Below, in pieces: positions 1 to 8,955 of a DNA stretch of 64,000 bases. Below the pieces are notes generated by a model. It was not told the origin of the DNA. It made no database searches and was given only the letters and a program-made list of their open reading frames with translations. This stretch comes from Alteromonas sp. ASW11-130. Lineage in GTDB: Bacteria > Pseudomonadota > Gammaproteobacteria > Enterobacterales > Alteromonadaceae. The stretch covers positions 85,343 to 149,342 of the forward strand of contig NZ_JAPFRE010000025.1 in NCBI RefSeq assembly GCF_026183735.1, given 5' to 3'. Both the position numbers and the translations under genes were made by a program. The number at the start of each line of letters is the position of its first letter. Positions within the stretch are counted from its first letter, which is position 1.

Positions 1-3000
1 CCGTTTAAGTTAAACGACGTATCTATTACGACCCAAGAAACCACTTGGTCGAGCCTTGACGTTTCTCCCGACGGCGAATACATGGTGTTTGATATGCTAG
101 GTGATTTGTACAAGGTATCTCTGTCTGGTGGCAAAGCCACAGCATTGACTCAAGATTTTGCCTGGAATATTCATCCGGCAATTTCTCCTGATGGCAAACA
201 AATAGCCTTTATTTCAGATCGTGGTGGTATCTCCAATATTTGGGTGATGGATATAGACGGCAGCAACTTAAAACAGATAAGTACGTCAGATAAAAACCTG
301 ATCCACTCACCTAAATGGAGTCCAGATGGCAATTATTTAGTTGCCACCAAAGGTATTATGTCTAGTCGCAGCATTCCTGCTGGCGAAATCTGGATGTATC
401 ACAAAGATGGAGGCGACGGACTCCCTATCAAAGAAAGGGTAAATGGCAAAAGCGAGCAGAACAATATAGCCGATCCAGTGTTTTCTGCCGATGGCAAGTA
501 TATCTACTATACCCAAAATACCGTTCCTGGAAGTAATTTCGAATATAACCGCAACCCACTAGAGGGCATTTTCGCGGTGACCCGTTTTGACCGGGAAACC
601 GGCGAAGAGAGTAGATATATCTCTGGCACAGGTGGAGCAATTGTTCCCACACCTTCACCCGACGGAAAATACGTGGCGTTTATACGCCGGGTAAAAAACA
701 AAACCGGTCTATTTATTAAAGAACGCGAAACCGGTCTTGAGAAGCCTCTTACTTTGGAATTAGAGCGAGACATGCAAGAAGGCTTTGGTTCAGAAGGTTA
801 CTATGCTTATTTCGACTGGTTGCCTGACTCCTCGGCTTTAGTTTATTGGGCTGGGGGTAAATTTCATCAAATCAACCTCGCAGATAAATCGATTACACCG
901 ATTAATATTTCTGTCGACGCTAAATTACAATATGCTGACGCATTGCGTTTCGATGTAGATGTCGCAGCAGAACAATTTGATGTAAAGATGATCCGTTGGT
1001 CACAGAAATCGCCCGATGGAAAATCTATTCTTTTCCAAGCACTGGGGAAGCTTTATGTACGTGATTTGAAAACGGGTAAAAACCGCCGTTTAACGTCACA
1101 GAACGAGCATGATGAATATTATCCTCGTTACTCAAATGATGGAAAATCCATTATCTATGTAAGCTGGGACGATCAGAATCTTGGTGCGGTACGCATTGTT
1201 GACGCGTCCGGTAAAAATAGTCGCGTCGTAACATCTCAGCCGGGCCATTTTATCAACCCCAGCTTTTCACCAGACGGAACATGGATAACCTATCAAAAAT
1301 TTGAGGGTGGTTACCTATTAGATCCCAAGTATTCTGTCGATCCAGGTATCTGCGTGATGAACCTGAAGGAAAAAAAGGCTACCAAAGTACTAGATAGTGG
1401 ACAGTCACCTCATTTTACTGATAACAACGAGCGCTTATATTTTACCGAATATGCCGGCGATACACCTTACCCAGAAACCCAATTCAGCAGCGTCAACCTG
1501 CAAGGAAACGATAAGCGTGTCCATCTCTACGGGGCAGACAGTGTAAGTGAGTACAAACTATCCCACGATGGACAGTGGATTGCGTTCGTACATCAGTTTA
1601 AAACCTATGTTGCCCCCTTTATCGATAATGGAAAAAAAATCAACCTGGGACCAAAAACCTCTGCTTATCCTGTAAAGCAGCTTTCGGCCCGGGCGGGTGA
1701 GTATTTAACGTGGAGCGCAGACAACAAAGCGGTGGGTTGGTTTCACGGCCCTCATTACTACGAAAGAGAGTTGACCCAAGCCTTTGCTTATTTACCCAAT
1801 GCGGTTGAAGAGCTACCTGAACCGGAAGACAAGGGTCTTAACCTGTCGTTTAGGGTAGAGTCTGATAAGCCATCGGGCGTTAAAGCATTAGTGGGCGGCA
1901 AAATCGTCACCATGCGTAATGCAGACAATTCACAGGAAATCATAGAAAACGGTGTGGTGCTTATTGCGGATAACCGCATTGAAGCAGTGGGTAAAGTGGG
2001 TGAAATATCGATTCCCGACGAAGCCTTACGCATTGATGCTAAAGGCATGACTATTATTCCTGGCTTAATTGATGCGCATGCTCACGGTTCGCAAGGTCGT
2101 CATGAAATTATTCCACAGCAAAACTGGGCACAATATTCCAACCTTGCATTTGGTGTGACCACCATCCACGATCCGAGTAATGATACTACTGAGATTTTTG
2201 CTGCTTCAGAGTTACAGCGCGCGGGCAAACGAGTTGCACCACGTACTTACTCGACAGGCACCATCTTATACGGCGCAGAAGCATTAGGATATAAGGCGAT
2301 TATTAACACTTACGACGACGCCTGGTTCCATGTGAATCGTTTAAAAGAAAGCGGCGCTATATCGGTAAAAAGTTACAACCAGCCTCGGCGGGATCAGCGT
2401 CAACAGGTGCTTTGGGCAGCTAAAGATCTGAATATGATGGTGATGCCAGAAGGGGGCGGTAAATATCAACAAAATATGACCATGATGGTGGATGGCCATA
2501 CTGGCCTTGAACACAGTATTCCGATTCCTAAGGGCTATAGCGATGTAACCCAGTTATGGCAAGCGACAGAATATGGTTATACCCCCACATTCGTGGTCTC
2601 TTATGGCGGTATGATGGGTGAAGAGTATTGGTACGACCGTACTGAGGTATGGAAAAACGAACGCTTATTACGCTATGTGCCCTCTTATATTATTGATTCG
2701 CGCTCCATCAGACGCCCTACAGCTCCTGACAATCAATACAATCACGTCCAAGTTGCTGAGTATGCAAAAACACTACGCGACGCCGGTGTAAGTGTTCATA
2801 TCGGTGCCCATGGCCAACGTGAGGGCCTTGGCGCCCACTGGGAACTATGGTCGATGGAACAAGGTGGTTTTACGCCTTGGGAGGCATTGCGCGGTGGCAC
2901 AATTGATGGGGCCCGCCATTTAGGTATGGATAAACACATCGGTAGTATCGAAAAAGGCAAACTGGCTGATTTAGTTGTCATCGAGGGTGACGTATTAAAC

Positions 3001-3195
3001 GACTTGCGCCGCAGTGAATACGTAGCATACACGGTACTAAATGGCCGTATCTACGAAGCCGCGACTATGAATGAAGTCGGCAGTAAGAAACAACGTGAAG
3101 CGTTTTTCTTTGAAAAAGATAATGCGACCTTTATGCCTGCTTCTACCACGGTAGAAATTGAGGCCAAGGCGGAAAAATATCACTGGCATCACTAG
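1..3195 (+). CDS. TolB-like beta-propeller / amidohydrolase fusion protein (5' truncated by window edge)
   Basis: The reading frame is open from base 1, so the true start and signal peptide lie outside the window; the first internal ATG is at 82. The N-terminal ~600 residues carry repeated 'SPDGK' blades (e.g. AISPDGKQIAFISDRGG, FSPDGTWITY) typical of PD40/TolB propellers. From about residue 620 there is a metal-dependent amidohydrolase: the strand-1 motif GLIDAHAHGSQG (HxH), a later GLEHS, and the VSVHIGAHGQ and GSIEKGKLADLVVI motifs shared by imidazolonepropionase-like enzymes. Family members are exported or periplasmic hydrolases of uncharacterised, probably peptide- or amide-like substrates. 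The substrate cannot be inferred here. It stands alone, convergent with the HMG-CoA reductase gene and separated from it by a hairpin. Confidence 0.85.
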   Translation, partial: PFKLNDVSITTQETTWSSLDVSPDGEYMVFDMLGDLYKVSLSGGKATALTQDFAWNIHPAISPDGKQIAFISDRGGISNIWVMDIDGSNLKQISTSDKNLIHSPKWSPDGNYLVATKGIMSSRSIPAGEIWMYHKDGGDGLPIKERVNGKSEQNNIADPVFSADGKYIYYTQNTVPGSNFEYNRNPLEGIFAVTRFDRETGEESRYISGTGGAIVPTPSPDGKYVAFIRRVKNKTGLFIKERETGLEKPLTLELERDMQEGFGSEGYYAYFDWLPDSSALVYWAGGKFHQINLADKSITPINISVDAKLQYADALRFDVDVAAEQFDVKMIRWSQKSPDGKSILFQALGKLYVRDLKTGKNRRLTSQNEHDEYYPRYSNDGKSIIYVSWDDQNLGAVRIVDASGKNSRVVTSQPGHFINPSFSPDGTWITYQKFEGGYLLDPKYSVDPGICVMNLKEKKATKVLDSGQSPHFTDNNERLYFTEYAGDTPYPETQFSSVNLQGNDKRVHLYGADSVSEYKLSHDGQWIAFVHQFKTYVAPFIDNGKKINLGPKTSAYPVKQLSARAGEYLTWSADNKAVGWFHGPHYYERELTQAFAYLPNAVEELPEPEDKGLNLSFRVESDKPSGVKALVGGKIVTMRNADNSQEIIENGVVLIADNRIEAVGKVGEISIPDEALRIDAKGMTIIPGLIDAHAHGSQGRHEIIPQQNWAQYSNLAFGVTTIHDPSNDTTEIFAASELQRAGKRVAPRTYSTGTILYGAEALGYKAIINTYDDAWFHVNRLKESGAISVKSYNQPRRDQRQQVLWAAKDLNMMVMPEGGGKYQQNMTMMVDGHTGLEHSIPIPKGYSDVTQLWQATEYGYTPTFVVSYGGMMGEEYWYDRTEVWKNERLLRYVPSYIIDSRSIRRPTAPDNQYNHVQVAEYAKTLRDAGVSVHIGAHGQREGLGAHWELWSMEQGGFTPWEALRGGTIDGARHLGMDKHIGSIEKGKLADLVVIEGDVLNDLRRSEYVAYTVLNGRIYEAATMNEVGSKKQREAFFFEKDNATFMPASTTVEIEAKAEKYHWHH

Positions 3196-3222
3196 TTAGC
3201 GAAACGTTGGTGTTTAAACTAA

Positions 3223-3246
3223 AACGGCTTCCATAAGGAAGCCGTT
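3223..3246. terminator. Hairpin between two convergent genes
   Basis: A 10-bp perfect stem (AACGGCTTCC / GGAAGCCGTT) with a 4-nt loop lies between the convergent stops at 3195 and 3265. On the minus strand it is followed by TTTAGTTT, so it suits the HMG-CoA reductase transcript best, but it could act in both directions. Confidence 0.7.
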
Positions 3247-3264
3247 CTCGTATGCGGTATATTG

Positions 3265-4809
3265 TTAGCGGTTTCGACCGTATTGTTCGTGCGAGGAAAC
3301 CCAATCCGATGAAGATATCGCTGAAGCCAAAGAAATTTCACCGGCTAACGCCACCGCCCCCACAATTTCAGCAAATTTATACGCTTTGCCGCGGCCATAG
3401 CAGTCCATCAGCTCTAAGCATTCTCTTTGTGTACCAATTCCAGTTCCACCTCCATACGTTGCCACAATTAGCGAAGGAATAGTGAGAGATAAATACAAGT
3501 CACCTTCTTCCGTTAACTCGCTGTAGAGCATGCCTGCTGAAGACTCGGAAACGTTTGCCACGTCCTGCCCTGTCGCGATAAACATGGCGGTGATCCCGTT
3601 GGGGGAGTGCAAGCCAGTATTATTTACCCCCGATAGGAAAGACCCAACGCTCGCCACTCGCCCATGGTAGTCAATTTGTTTAGGGTCAACTCGCATTACA
3701 CTTAACAAGTGTTCCCGTTTAATAGTTGCTTCCGCCGTCACACGCTTGCCACGGGTGCGCATAATATTTATTTGTGACGCTTTTTTATCTGTTGCGAAAT
3801 TTGATTCCAAATAAAAGTTTTCGATACCTTTGTAGTGGTCCAGGATCCAACCGCAGGCAGCAAAGGTGGCTCTTCCTACCATGTTTTGGCCCGCGGCATC
3901 GCCGGTCTTATAATTAAATCGCAAAAAGGTAAATTTGTTTGAAAGAATATGGTCAATATAGGTAAGCTTGGCCACAGAAGACGTAGCTTCAGCATGTTCG
4001 CGAATTGTGGCAATGTTTTCTTGAACCCACTTTGCAAAGTCTCTTGCGCCGCGGGCATCAGAAAATACGAAAACTGGAGCGCGCTGCATCGCATCATCAA
4101 CCACCGTTGATTTTACGCCACCACTCATATTGAGGAGTTTCATACCTCGGTTATAGGACGCGACCAGCGTTCCTTCGGTTGTGGCCAAAGGAACAACGAA
4201 CTCACCTTTAGCGTGTTCACCATCTATAATAAGTGGTCCCGCGATCCCAATAGGAACTTGGGCAACTCCGATAAAATGTTCAATGTTCCCTTTTAAGTCT
4301 TGCGGATCGATTGAGTATTTGCCCACATGATTGACTTTACCGTTAGTCAAATTTTCAAAATATTTTTGCCGCTCGCTGATAATACCTTCTTCATAATCGT
4401 TATGACTGCTGCGGGGAATATGGGTTTCGTTTGAAGTTTCTGCAGACACATTGTCTTGTACTTCAAATTTTAGCTTACCAAACGGTGATGCTTTAAATGA
4501 AACACCCACTTTGCGCTTTTCTGGGTTAACAGGTTCCTTTACATGTAAATGTACGGTAATCACCTGTTTTAAGTCGAATGTCACTTCGCCTTTTTGATTA
4601 AACTCCGCAAAACTTAGTATCTCATCAGGCGAAAGCTGTAAATAGATTTTGTCTTCATCAATTTGCTTACCATCCAGTGAAATCCAATTTAACGACTGGA
4701 TCTTTGCATCTTTTAAGCGGTTTTTAAGCATAAACTTTATGCCCTTAGAAGTGCTACACAAACTCCCATGAGTATAAAGTTGTTTCAACAACATGCTGGG
4801 CACAAACAT
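3265..4809 (-). CDS. Hydroxymethylglutaryl-CoA reductase (class I-like)
   Basis: Predicted to reduce HMG-CoA to mevalonate. Conserved catalytic regions are visible in order: IGIAGPL substrate loop, TTEGTLVAS with the catalytic Glu, ATDKKAS with the catalytic Lys, IATGQDVAN with the catalytic Asp, a GGGTGIGTQ glycine loop, and a C-terminal SSHEQYGRNR that matches the class I 'SHMxxNR' catalytic His. About 130 N-terminal residues precede the catalytic part and match nothing I recognise. The ATG at 4809 is preceded by AAGGAA at good spacing. The gene is solitary and no mevalonate kinase or IPP isomerase neighbours it. Gammaproteobacteria normally use the MEP pathway, so this looks like a horizontally acquired enzyme, as known in vibrios. 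Function is confident; pathway role is not. Confidence 0.9.
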   Translation of the reverse strand: MFVPSMLLKQLYTHGSLCSTSKGIKFMLKNRLKDAKIQSLNWISLDGKQIDEDKIYLQLSPDEILSFAEFNQKGEVTFDLKQVITVHLHVKEPVNPEKRKVGVSFKASPFGKLKFEVQDNVSAETSNETHIPRSSHNDYEEGIISERQKYFENLTNGKVNHVGKYSIDPQDLKGNIEHFIGVAQVPIGIAGPLIIDGEHAKGEFVVPLATTEGTLVASYNRGMKLLNMSGGVKSTVVDDAMQRAPVFVFSDARGARDFAKWVQENIATIREHAEATSSVAKLTYIDHILSNKFTFLRFNYKTGDAAGQNMVGRATFAACGWILDHYKGIENFYLESNFATDKKASQINIMRTRGKRVTAEATIKREHLLSVMRVDPKQIDYHGRVASVGSFLSGVNNTGLHSPNGITAMFIATGQDVANVSESSAGMLYSELTEEGDLYLSLTIPSLIVATYGGGTGIGTQRECLELMDCYGRGKAYKFAEIVGAVALAGEISLASAISSSDWVSSHEQYGRNR

Positions 4810-4940
4810 TCAAATTCCTTGTGGTTGATTTTGTTGGTAAACCTATTAATTGTAAAAGTTATAGCACAGAAAAGAATAAATGGTGCTAATTGCGAACATA
4901 AGAAAAACCCTTACTGCATAAGAAACCTCCACTCCACACC

Positions 4941-5001
4941 AAAAATTGGGTCATAAAGTGTAAAAATTGGGCCATCCAGCATTTCTTCAGGTCAATTTTT
5001 A
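4941..5001. promoter_or_regulatory. Triplicated AAAAATTG element, candidate operator
   Basis: AAAAATTGGGTCAT at 4941-4954 is repeated as AAAAATTGGGCCAT at 4962-4975, exactly 21 bp (two helical turns) later. A third, inverted copy (AAAAATTGACC read on the minus strand) occupies about 4990-5000. Spacing on one face of the helix suggests a protein-binding site controlling either divergent unit. No regulator is assigned. Confidence 0.4.
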
Positions 5002-5092
5002 GGCTGGACCTCCCCCCTGTAGCCTTATGCTCCACATTCAAGCTAAATTGAAAAACGTCAGCAAGGATGACTGACCGTAAACAGTGGATACC

Positions 5093-5180
5093 CGATTAAA
5101 TCGTGAGGGAGGCGTCAGGGAAATAAGATGCCAGGGAAGCGAATTGACGAAAAGGATGTGTCTTTAATTTGGTATCCACT
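5093..5180. repeat. 10-bp inverted repeat enclosing 68 nt in the operon leader
   Basis: AGTGGATACC at 5093-5102 is perfectly complementary to GGTATCCACT at 5171-5180, just before the Shine-Dalgarno of the HlyD-family gene. It could fold the untranslated leader into a long-range stem or be a split operator. Nothing else identifies it. Confidence 0.4.
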
Positions 5181-5225
5181 TGCTTTGCGTAATCGTCAAA
5201 AACTCAAATAAAAAAGGAGGCAGTT

Positions 5226-6476
5226 ATGCGCAAAGGGCTATTTCGAGAGCAGGCTATTCAATCTCAACGCCAGCAGCTCGACGGAAACGTCGTATTACTA
5301 CCGCAGTTTTCTACTGTTCTTATTACAATCTTGGTCTTTGCTTGGATAGGTATTGTTACCTACTTCTTAATTACCCACGATTACGCTCAACACGCGCAGG
5401 TAAATGGGTGGCTGGAACCTTCGGAAGGAGTTATACGGATTTATCCACACCGCAGCGGGGGAAGAATAACTACCATAAACGTCCAAGAAGGCCAACACGT
5501 AAACGCAGGTCAAACATTACTTACCCTTGATAATCGTTCCACCACGGTAGACGGTAGCTTGGAGCAAAAGCTACTCGAAGAATACAAGGCGCAGAAAATC
5601 ACATTGCAGAGCCAACTAGCAATGCTTGAAAATCACTATTCAGCAGAACAGCAAACCTTAAACTTATCAATTCACAATACTGAACAACAGCTTGCCAATA
5701 TTGAGGCAATGAAAGAGCTGGTTATGGAACGGCTAGCACTCGCCCAATCACACTACACGTCCGCCCGCGCGTTGGCAGAAAAACAGTTATTACCCCAACA
5801 GGAGGTTAGACAGCTGCGGGGAAGCTTTTTAGCGGTAAAACAGGATGCGTCTCAGATGAATGCGGAACGGCTTAAACTTTCTAGTGCTTTGGAAGAAAAG
5901 GAGGCGTCCCATAAACAGCTTATGGTTAAATTCGAGCAGAACACTAATGACATAAAAGTGAGTTTGTCGGAGATCAATCAGCGTATCGCCACCACTATAA
6001 GCCAACAGGCTGAAGTTATCAAAGCGCCTAAAGCGGGTATAGTATCCAACTTGCACGCGTTTGTAGGGGAGTATTCACAGCAACAGAAACCTCTACTCAC
6101 TCTACTTCCAAACGACTCTGTTATTAACGCAAAACTTATCATTCCCGTGCGCTCTGCTGGCTTCGTCAAAGCGGGGCAGTCTATTGACCTGCGCTATGAT
6201 GCATTTCCATACCAAAAATTTGGCGTTTATTCCGGTAAAGTTACAGATATTGCACAATCAGTCTCACTACCAGGCGAGCTTCACACGGTACCCGTTACGT
6301 TCGACGAGCCCGCCTATGTCGTGAACGCTACCATAGATAGTAACAATATTCGCGCCTATGGTATGACCGTACCGTTAAAAGCGGGGATGACATTTTCAGC
6401 ACACATAGAAGTAAGCAAGCGCTCACTTATAGAATGGCTTTTTGAACCATTGTATAGCTTAGCAGGGAGAGTGTGA
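5226..6476 (+). CDS. HlyD/CvaA-family membrane fusion protein of a peptide exporter
   Basis: A periplasmic adaptor that would link the inner-membrane ABC exporter encoded next to an outer-membrane channel. A single membrane segment lies at about residues 29-49 (VLITILVFAWIGIVTYFLI) after a short cytoplasmic N-terminus. Next come a biotinyl-lipoyl-like half (SGGRITTINVQEGQHVNAGQ), a long coiled-coil hairpin rich in Gln, Glu and Leu (about 110-260), and the returning lipoyl half (IKAPKAGIVSNL) with a beta-barrel region. Its 416 residues fit the CvaA/microcin-export type. The start is supported by AAGGAGG seven bases upstream. Its stop overlaps the ABC exporter start (TGATG), so the two are translationally coupled. 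Export of the downstream double-glycine peptide is inferred from context. Confidence 0.9.
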   Translation: MRKGLFREQAIQSQRQQLDGNVVLLPQFSTVLITILVFAWIGIVTYFLITHDYAQHAQVNGWLEPSEGVIRIYPHRSGGRITTINVQEGQHVNAGQTLLTLDNRSTTVDGSLEQKLLEEYKAQKITLQSQLAMLENHYSAEQQTLNLSIHNTEQQLANIEAMKELVMERLALAQSHYTSARALAEKQLLPQQEVRQLRGSFLAVKQDASQMNAERLKLSSALEEKEASHKQLMVKFEQNTNDIKVSLSEINQRIATTISQQAEVIKAPKAGIVSNLHAFVGEYSQQQKPLLTLLPNDSVINAKLIIPVRSAGFVKAGQSIDLRYDAFPYQKFGVYSGKVTDIAQSVSLPGELHTVPVTFDEPAYVVNATIDSNNIRAYGMTVPLKAGMTFSAHIEVSKRSLIEWLFEPLYSLAGRV

Positions 6477-8647
6477 TGGATAGCATTACCTCACACTCAC
6501 TGGCAGCACTCTCGGGGAAATGCAGCCGCCGGACACCCATGGTGTTTCAAACGGAAGCTGCCGAATGTGGCCTCGCATGCCTGGCGATGGTCGCGAATTA
6601 CTTCGGCAAAAATACGGACCTACATACACTTCGACGTAAGTTTTCAATCTCCATGCGAGGAGCCTCTTTAAAACAGATTATCGAAATAAGTAGTCAATTG
6701 CAGCTCACCACCAGGCCGTTAAAAGTAGAAATTTCACATTTTCAAAAATTAAAAGCGCCCTGCATCCTACACTGGGATATGCACCATTTTGTAGTATTAA
6801 CTAAAGTAAATCGAGATGGCATTCTAATCAATGATCCCGCTTTAGGCGCTCGTAAGATACGGTGGAGAGAAGTAGACAAACATTTCACCGGTATTGCTTT
6901 GGAACTTTCACCTACTGCAGAATTCAAAGGCGAGGCGACCCCAACCAAGTTATCTTTAAGTCATTTTTGGCATCAAGCGCAAGGGCTAAAGCGCTCATTA
7001 GGTATTCTATTTTTACTCTCTGTGATGATACAGCTATTTACGCTTGCCTCGCCCTACTACATGCAAACCGTCATAGACGATGCCCTAATCAATCAGCAAC
7101 AGGACCTGTTGCTGATTCTTGCTTTGGGATTCGGTTTGCTTTTACTTATTGAAACAGGCGTTTCATTGTTCCGACAATTCCTTGTGTTAAGCCTGTCGTC
7201 GCGCCTGCAGTTACAAATGTCCGCGAATGTCTTCCACCATCTGATTCGTTTACCTGTCAGTTATTTTAGCAAGCGACATGTCGGGGATGTAGTGTCACGT
7301 TTCACTTCACTGAGTCAGATCCGGGAGTTTTTCACAGTAGGTTTGGTAACGGCAGTGTTGGACGGGGTTATGGCGCTTATTACTCTCATTGTAATGTTCG
7401 TTTACTCATCACAACTTTCTTTCGTCGTGCTAGCTGTAGCAACAGCGTACTTTATTACTAGGGCATGCATTGTCCCGGCAGTAAAGCGTCTTAATGCCGA
7501 ACGAATATTGGCTTCTGCGAATGAACAGAGCCACTTTATGGAATCCGTGCGAGGCGTCCAAACAGTGAAGCAATTCTCACAAGAATCATCGAGAGAAGGT
7601 CAGTGGCAAAACAAACTAACAGAAGTAATAAATGCCGATATACATCTGGGAAAGTGGGATATCAGCACTAACACAATTAATAAACTGCTATTTGGCATAG
7701 AAAATATTGTAATCGTTTATCTGGCTGCACATCTCGTTTTAGACAATGCGTTTACAGTGGGCATGCTGTACGCCTTTATGAGCTACAAAAATCGTTTTAT
7801 ATCGTCCGTGGATGGTCTGATAACAAAGTATGTCGAATTCAAAATGATGTCAGTTCATTTTGACCGCCTAGCGGACATTGTGTTTTCAGAAAAAGAACCG
7901 ATGTTAACAGAGCGTGCTGGCATCGGTGATTCAAAGTCCGCGTGTCTTGCCCCACTCGAAGTAAATGCCATCAGCTACCGTTATAGCGACATTGACAAGC
8001 CCATTTTTGACAACTTATCCCTTACTGTTGAACCTGGTAGCATCATTGCCATAGTTGGGCCAAGCGGTGCGGGAAAGTCTACGTTAATGCGATGTTTAAT
8101 GGGACTAGAAGCGCCAACTTCCGGAAAAGTTTTGTATCGGGGGCAAACGGTATACAGCTCCGCATGGTTTAGAAAAAATACCGCATCAGTGATGCAGGGC
8201 GATCAATGCTTGAGCGGAACTATTGCTGACAATATAACTTGTTTCGACGAAGTGGCCGACTTTGAGCGCATGATGTGGTGCGCCCAACAAGCTTGTATTC
8301 ACGATGAAATTATGACTATGCCCATGCAATATCAAACGCTGGTCGGCGACATGGGGCGCAGTCTATCTGGAGGGCAATTGCAACGCGTTCTGCTTGCCCG
8401 GGCGCTATATCGAAATCCCTCTATTCTTTTTCTTGACGAAGCGAGCAGTCATTTAGATGTAGTTAACGAGCAACGGATTAACAAGAATTTAGCTAAGTTG
8501 TCTATTACTCGAATCCTCGTCGCGCACCGACCGGAAACTATCGCGCTTGCCGAAAGAGTGTATGTGCTAAATCAAGGGTGCCTTCACTTAATTGATCCTG
8601 ACGCTGAATTACAAAATCTTAAACAACAAGGAGAGCATGATGCTTAA
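6476..8647 (+). CDS. Peptidase C39-containing ABC transporter (bacteriocin/RiPP exporter)
   Basis: A 723-residue processing exporter in three parts. The N-terminal C39 peptidase (about 20-150) has the oxyanion Gln and catalytic Cys in FQTEAAECGLACLAM, the catalytic His in HHFVVL and Asp in NDPALG. Six membrane helices follow (about 175-440). The ATPase has Walker A GPSGAGKST, signature LSGGQLQRV, Walker B ILFLDEASSHLD and a His switch (LVAHRPET). Such proteins cut leaders after Gly-Gly and export the core peptide. The catalytic triad is complete, so it should process the 9282-9467 peptide. AGGGAG lies 6 nt before the ATG at 6476, and a GTG at 6473 is the alternative. The 3' end overlaps the regulator gene. 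Confidence 0.95.
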   Translation: MDSITSHSLAALSGKCSRRTPMVFQTEAAECGLACLAMVANYFGKNTDLHTLRRKFSISMRGASLKQIIEISSQLQLTTRPLKVEISHFQKLKAPCILHWDMHHFVVLTKVNRDGILINDPALGARKIRWREVDKHFTGIALELSPTAEFKGEATPTKLSLSHFWHQAQGLKRSLGILFLLSVMIQLFTLASPYYMQTVIDDALINQQQDLLLILALGFGLLLLIETGVSLFRQFLVLSLSSRLQLQMSANVFHHLIRLPVSYFSKRHVGDVVSRFTSLSQIREFFTVGLVTAVLDGVMALITLIVMFVYSSQLSFVVLAVATAYFITRACIVPAVKRLNAERILASANEQSHFMESVRGVQTVKQFSQESSREGQWQNKLTEVINADIHLGKWDISTNTINKLLFGIENIVIVYLAAHLVLDNAFTVGMLYAFMSYKNRFISSVDGLITKYVEFKMMSVHFDRLADIVFSEKEPMLTERAGIGDSKSACLAPLEVNAISYRYSDIDKPIFDNLSLTVEPGSIIAIVGPSGAGKSTLMRCLMGLEAPTSGKVLYRGQTVYSSAWFRKNTASVMQGDQCLSGTIADNITCFDEVADFERMMWCAQQACIHDEIMTMPMQYQTLVGDMGRSLSGGQLQRVLLARALYRNPSILFLDEASSHLDVVNEQRINKNLAKLSITRILVAHRPETIALAERVYVLNQGCLHLIDPDAELQNLKQQGEHDA

Positions 8648-8891
8648 TACTCAGTGCACCAAGTCTATGGAAGACAAACTATCTCAACTATCTAAACGCG
8701 AATTGCAAGTAGCCCATAAAATTATGGAAGGGTTACCGAATAAACGTATTGCAAGTCAACTCTTTATCAGCGAGCGCACCGTGAAATTTCATTGTGCGAA
8801 CATATATCGCAAACTGGAGATTCGTGACAGGGCAGCGCTCATGGCGGCCTATTTTAGGCAACTTTATCAACTTCAAGCATCTGACATGTGA
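8640..8891 (+). CDS. LuxR/GerE-type DNA-binding protein, HTH domain only
   Basis: An 83-residue protein that is essentially one GerE helix-turn-helix domain: LSKRELQVAHKIMEGLPNK, then IASQLFISERTVKFHCANIY and RKLEIRDRAALM. No receiver or autoinducer domain is present, so it is either constitutively active or controlled by level or partner. AAGGAG is 6 nt upstream of the ATG at 8640 (an adjacent ATG at 8637 is possible). It overlaps the exporter stop by 8 nt, which indicates translational coupling. It is a likely regulator of this operon, perhaps through the AAAAATTG repeats upstream of 5226, but that pairing is inference. Confidence 0.85.
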   Translation: MLNTQCTKSMEDKLSQLSKRELQVAHKIMEGLPNKRIASQLFISERTVKFHCANIYRKLEIRDRAALMAAYFRQLYQLQASDM

Positions 8892-8898
8892 CTACCGG

Positions 8899-8925
8899 GT
8901 GCAGTGATGTTGAACTTCACTGCAC
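8899..8925 (+). other. Intercistronic hairpin
   Basis: A perfect 9-bp stem GTGCAGTGA / TCACTGCAC with a 9-nt loop starts 7 nt after the regulator stop. No T-tract follows, so it is more likely an RNA-stability or partial attenuation element than a full terminator. Confidence 0.5.
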
Positions 8926-8955
8926 GGAATTCAATAGCATAGAGACCAAAAACCG

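Larger units (their letters stand above)
4810..5225. other. Divergent intergenic region between HMG-CoA reductase and the RiPP-like operon
   Basis: This 416-nt stretch separates two divergent transcription units and no credible gene is seen in it. It holds three copies of an AAAAATTG-containing element and a widely spaced inverted repeat, both listed separately. The strong Shine-Dalgarno AAGGAGG of the HlyD-family gene is at its right end. Promoters for both units must lie here, but no convincing -35/-10 pair was picked out by eye. Confidence 0.6.

Noticed and set aside
4768..4956. 62-codon plus-strand frame
   Set aside because: Overlaps the HMG-CoA reductase start antisense and runs through its promoter region; no supporting features.
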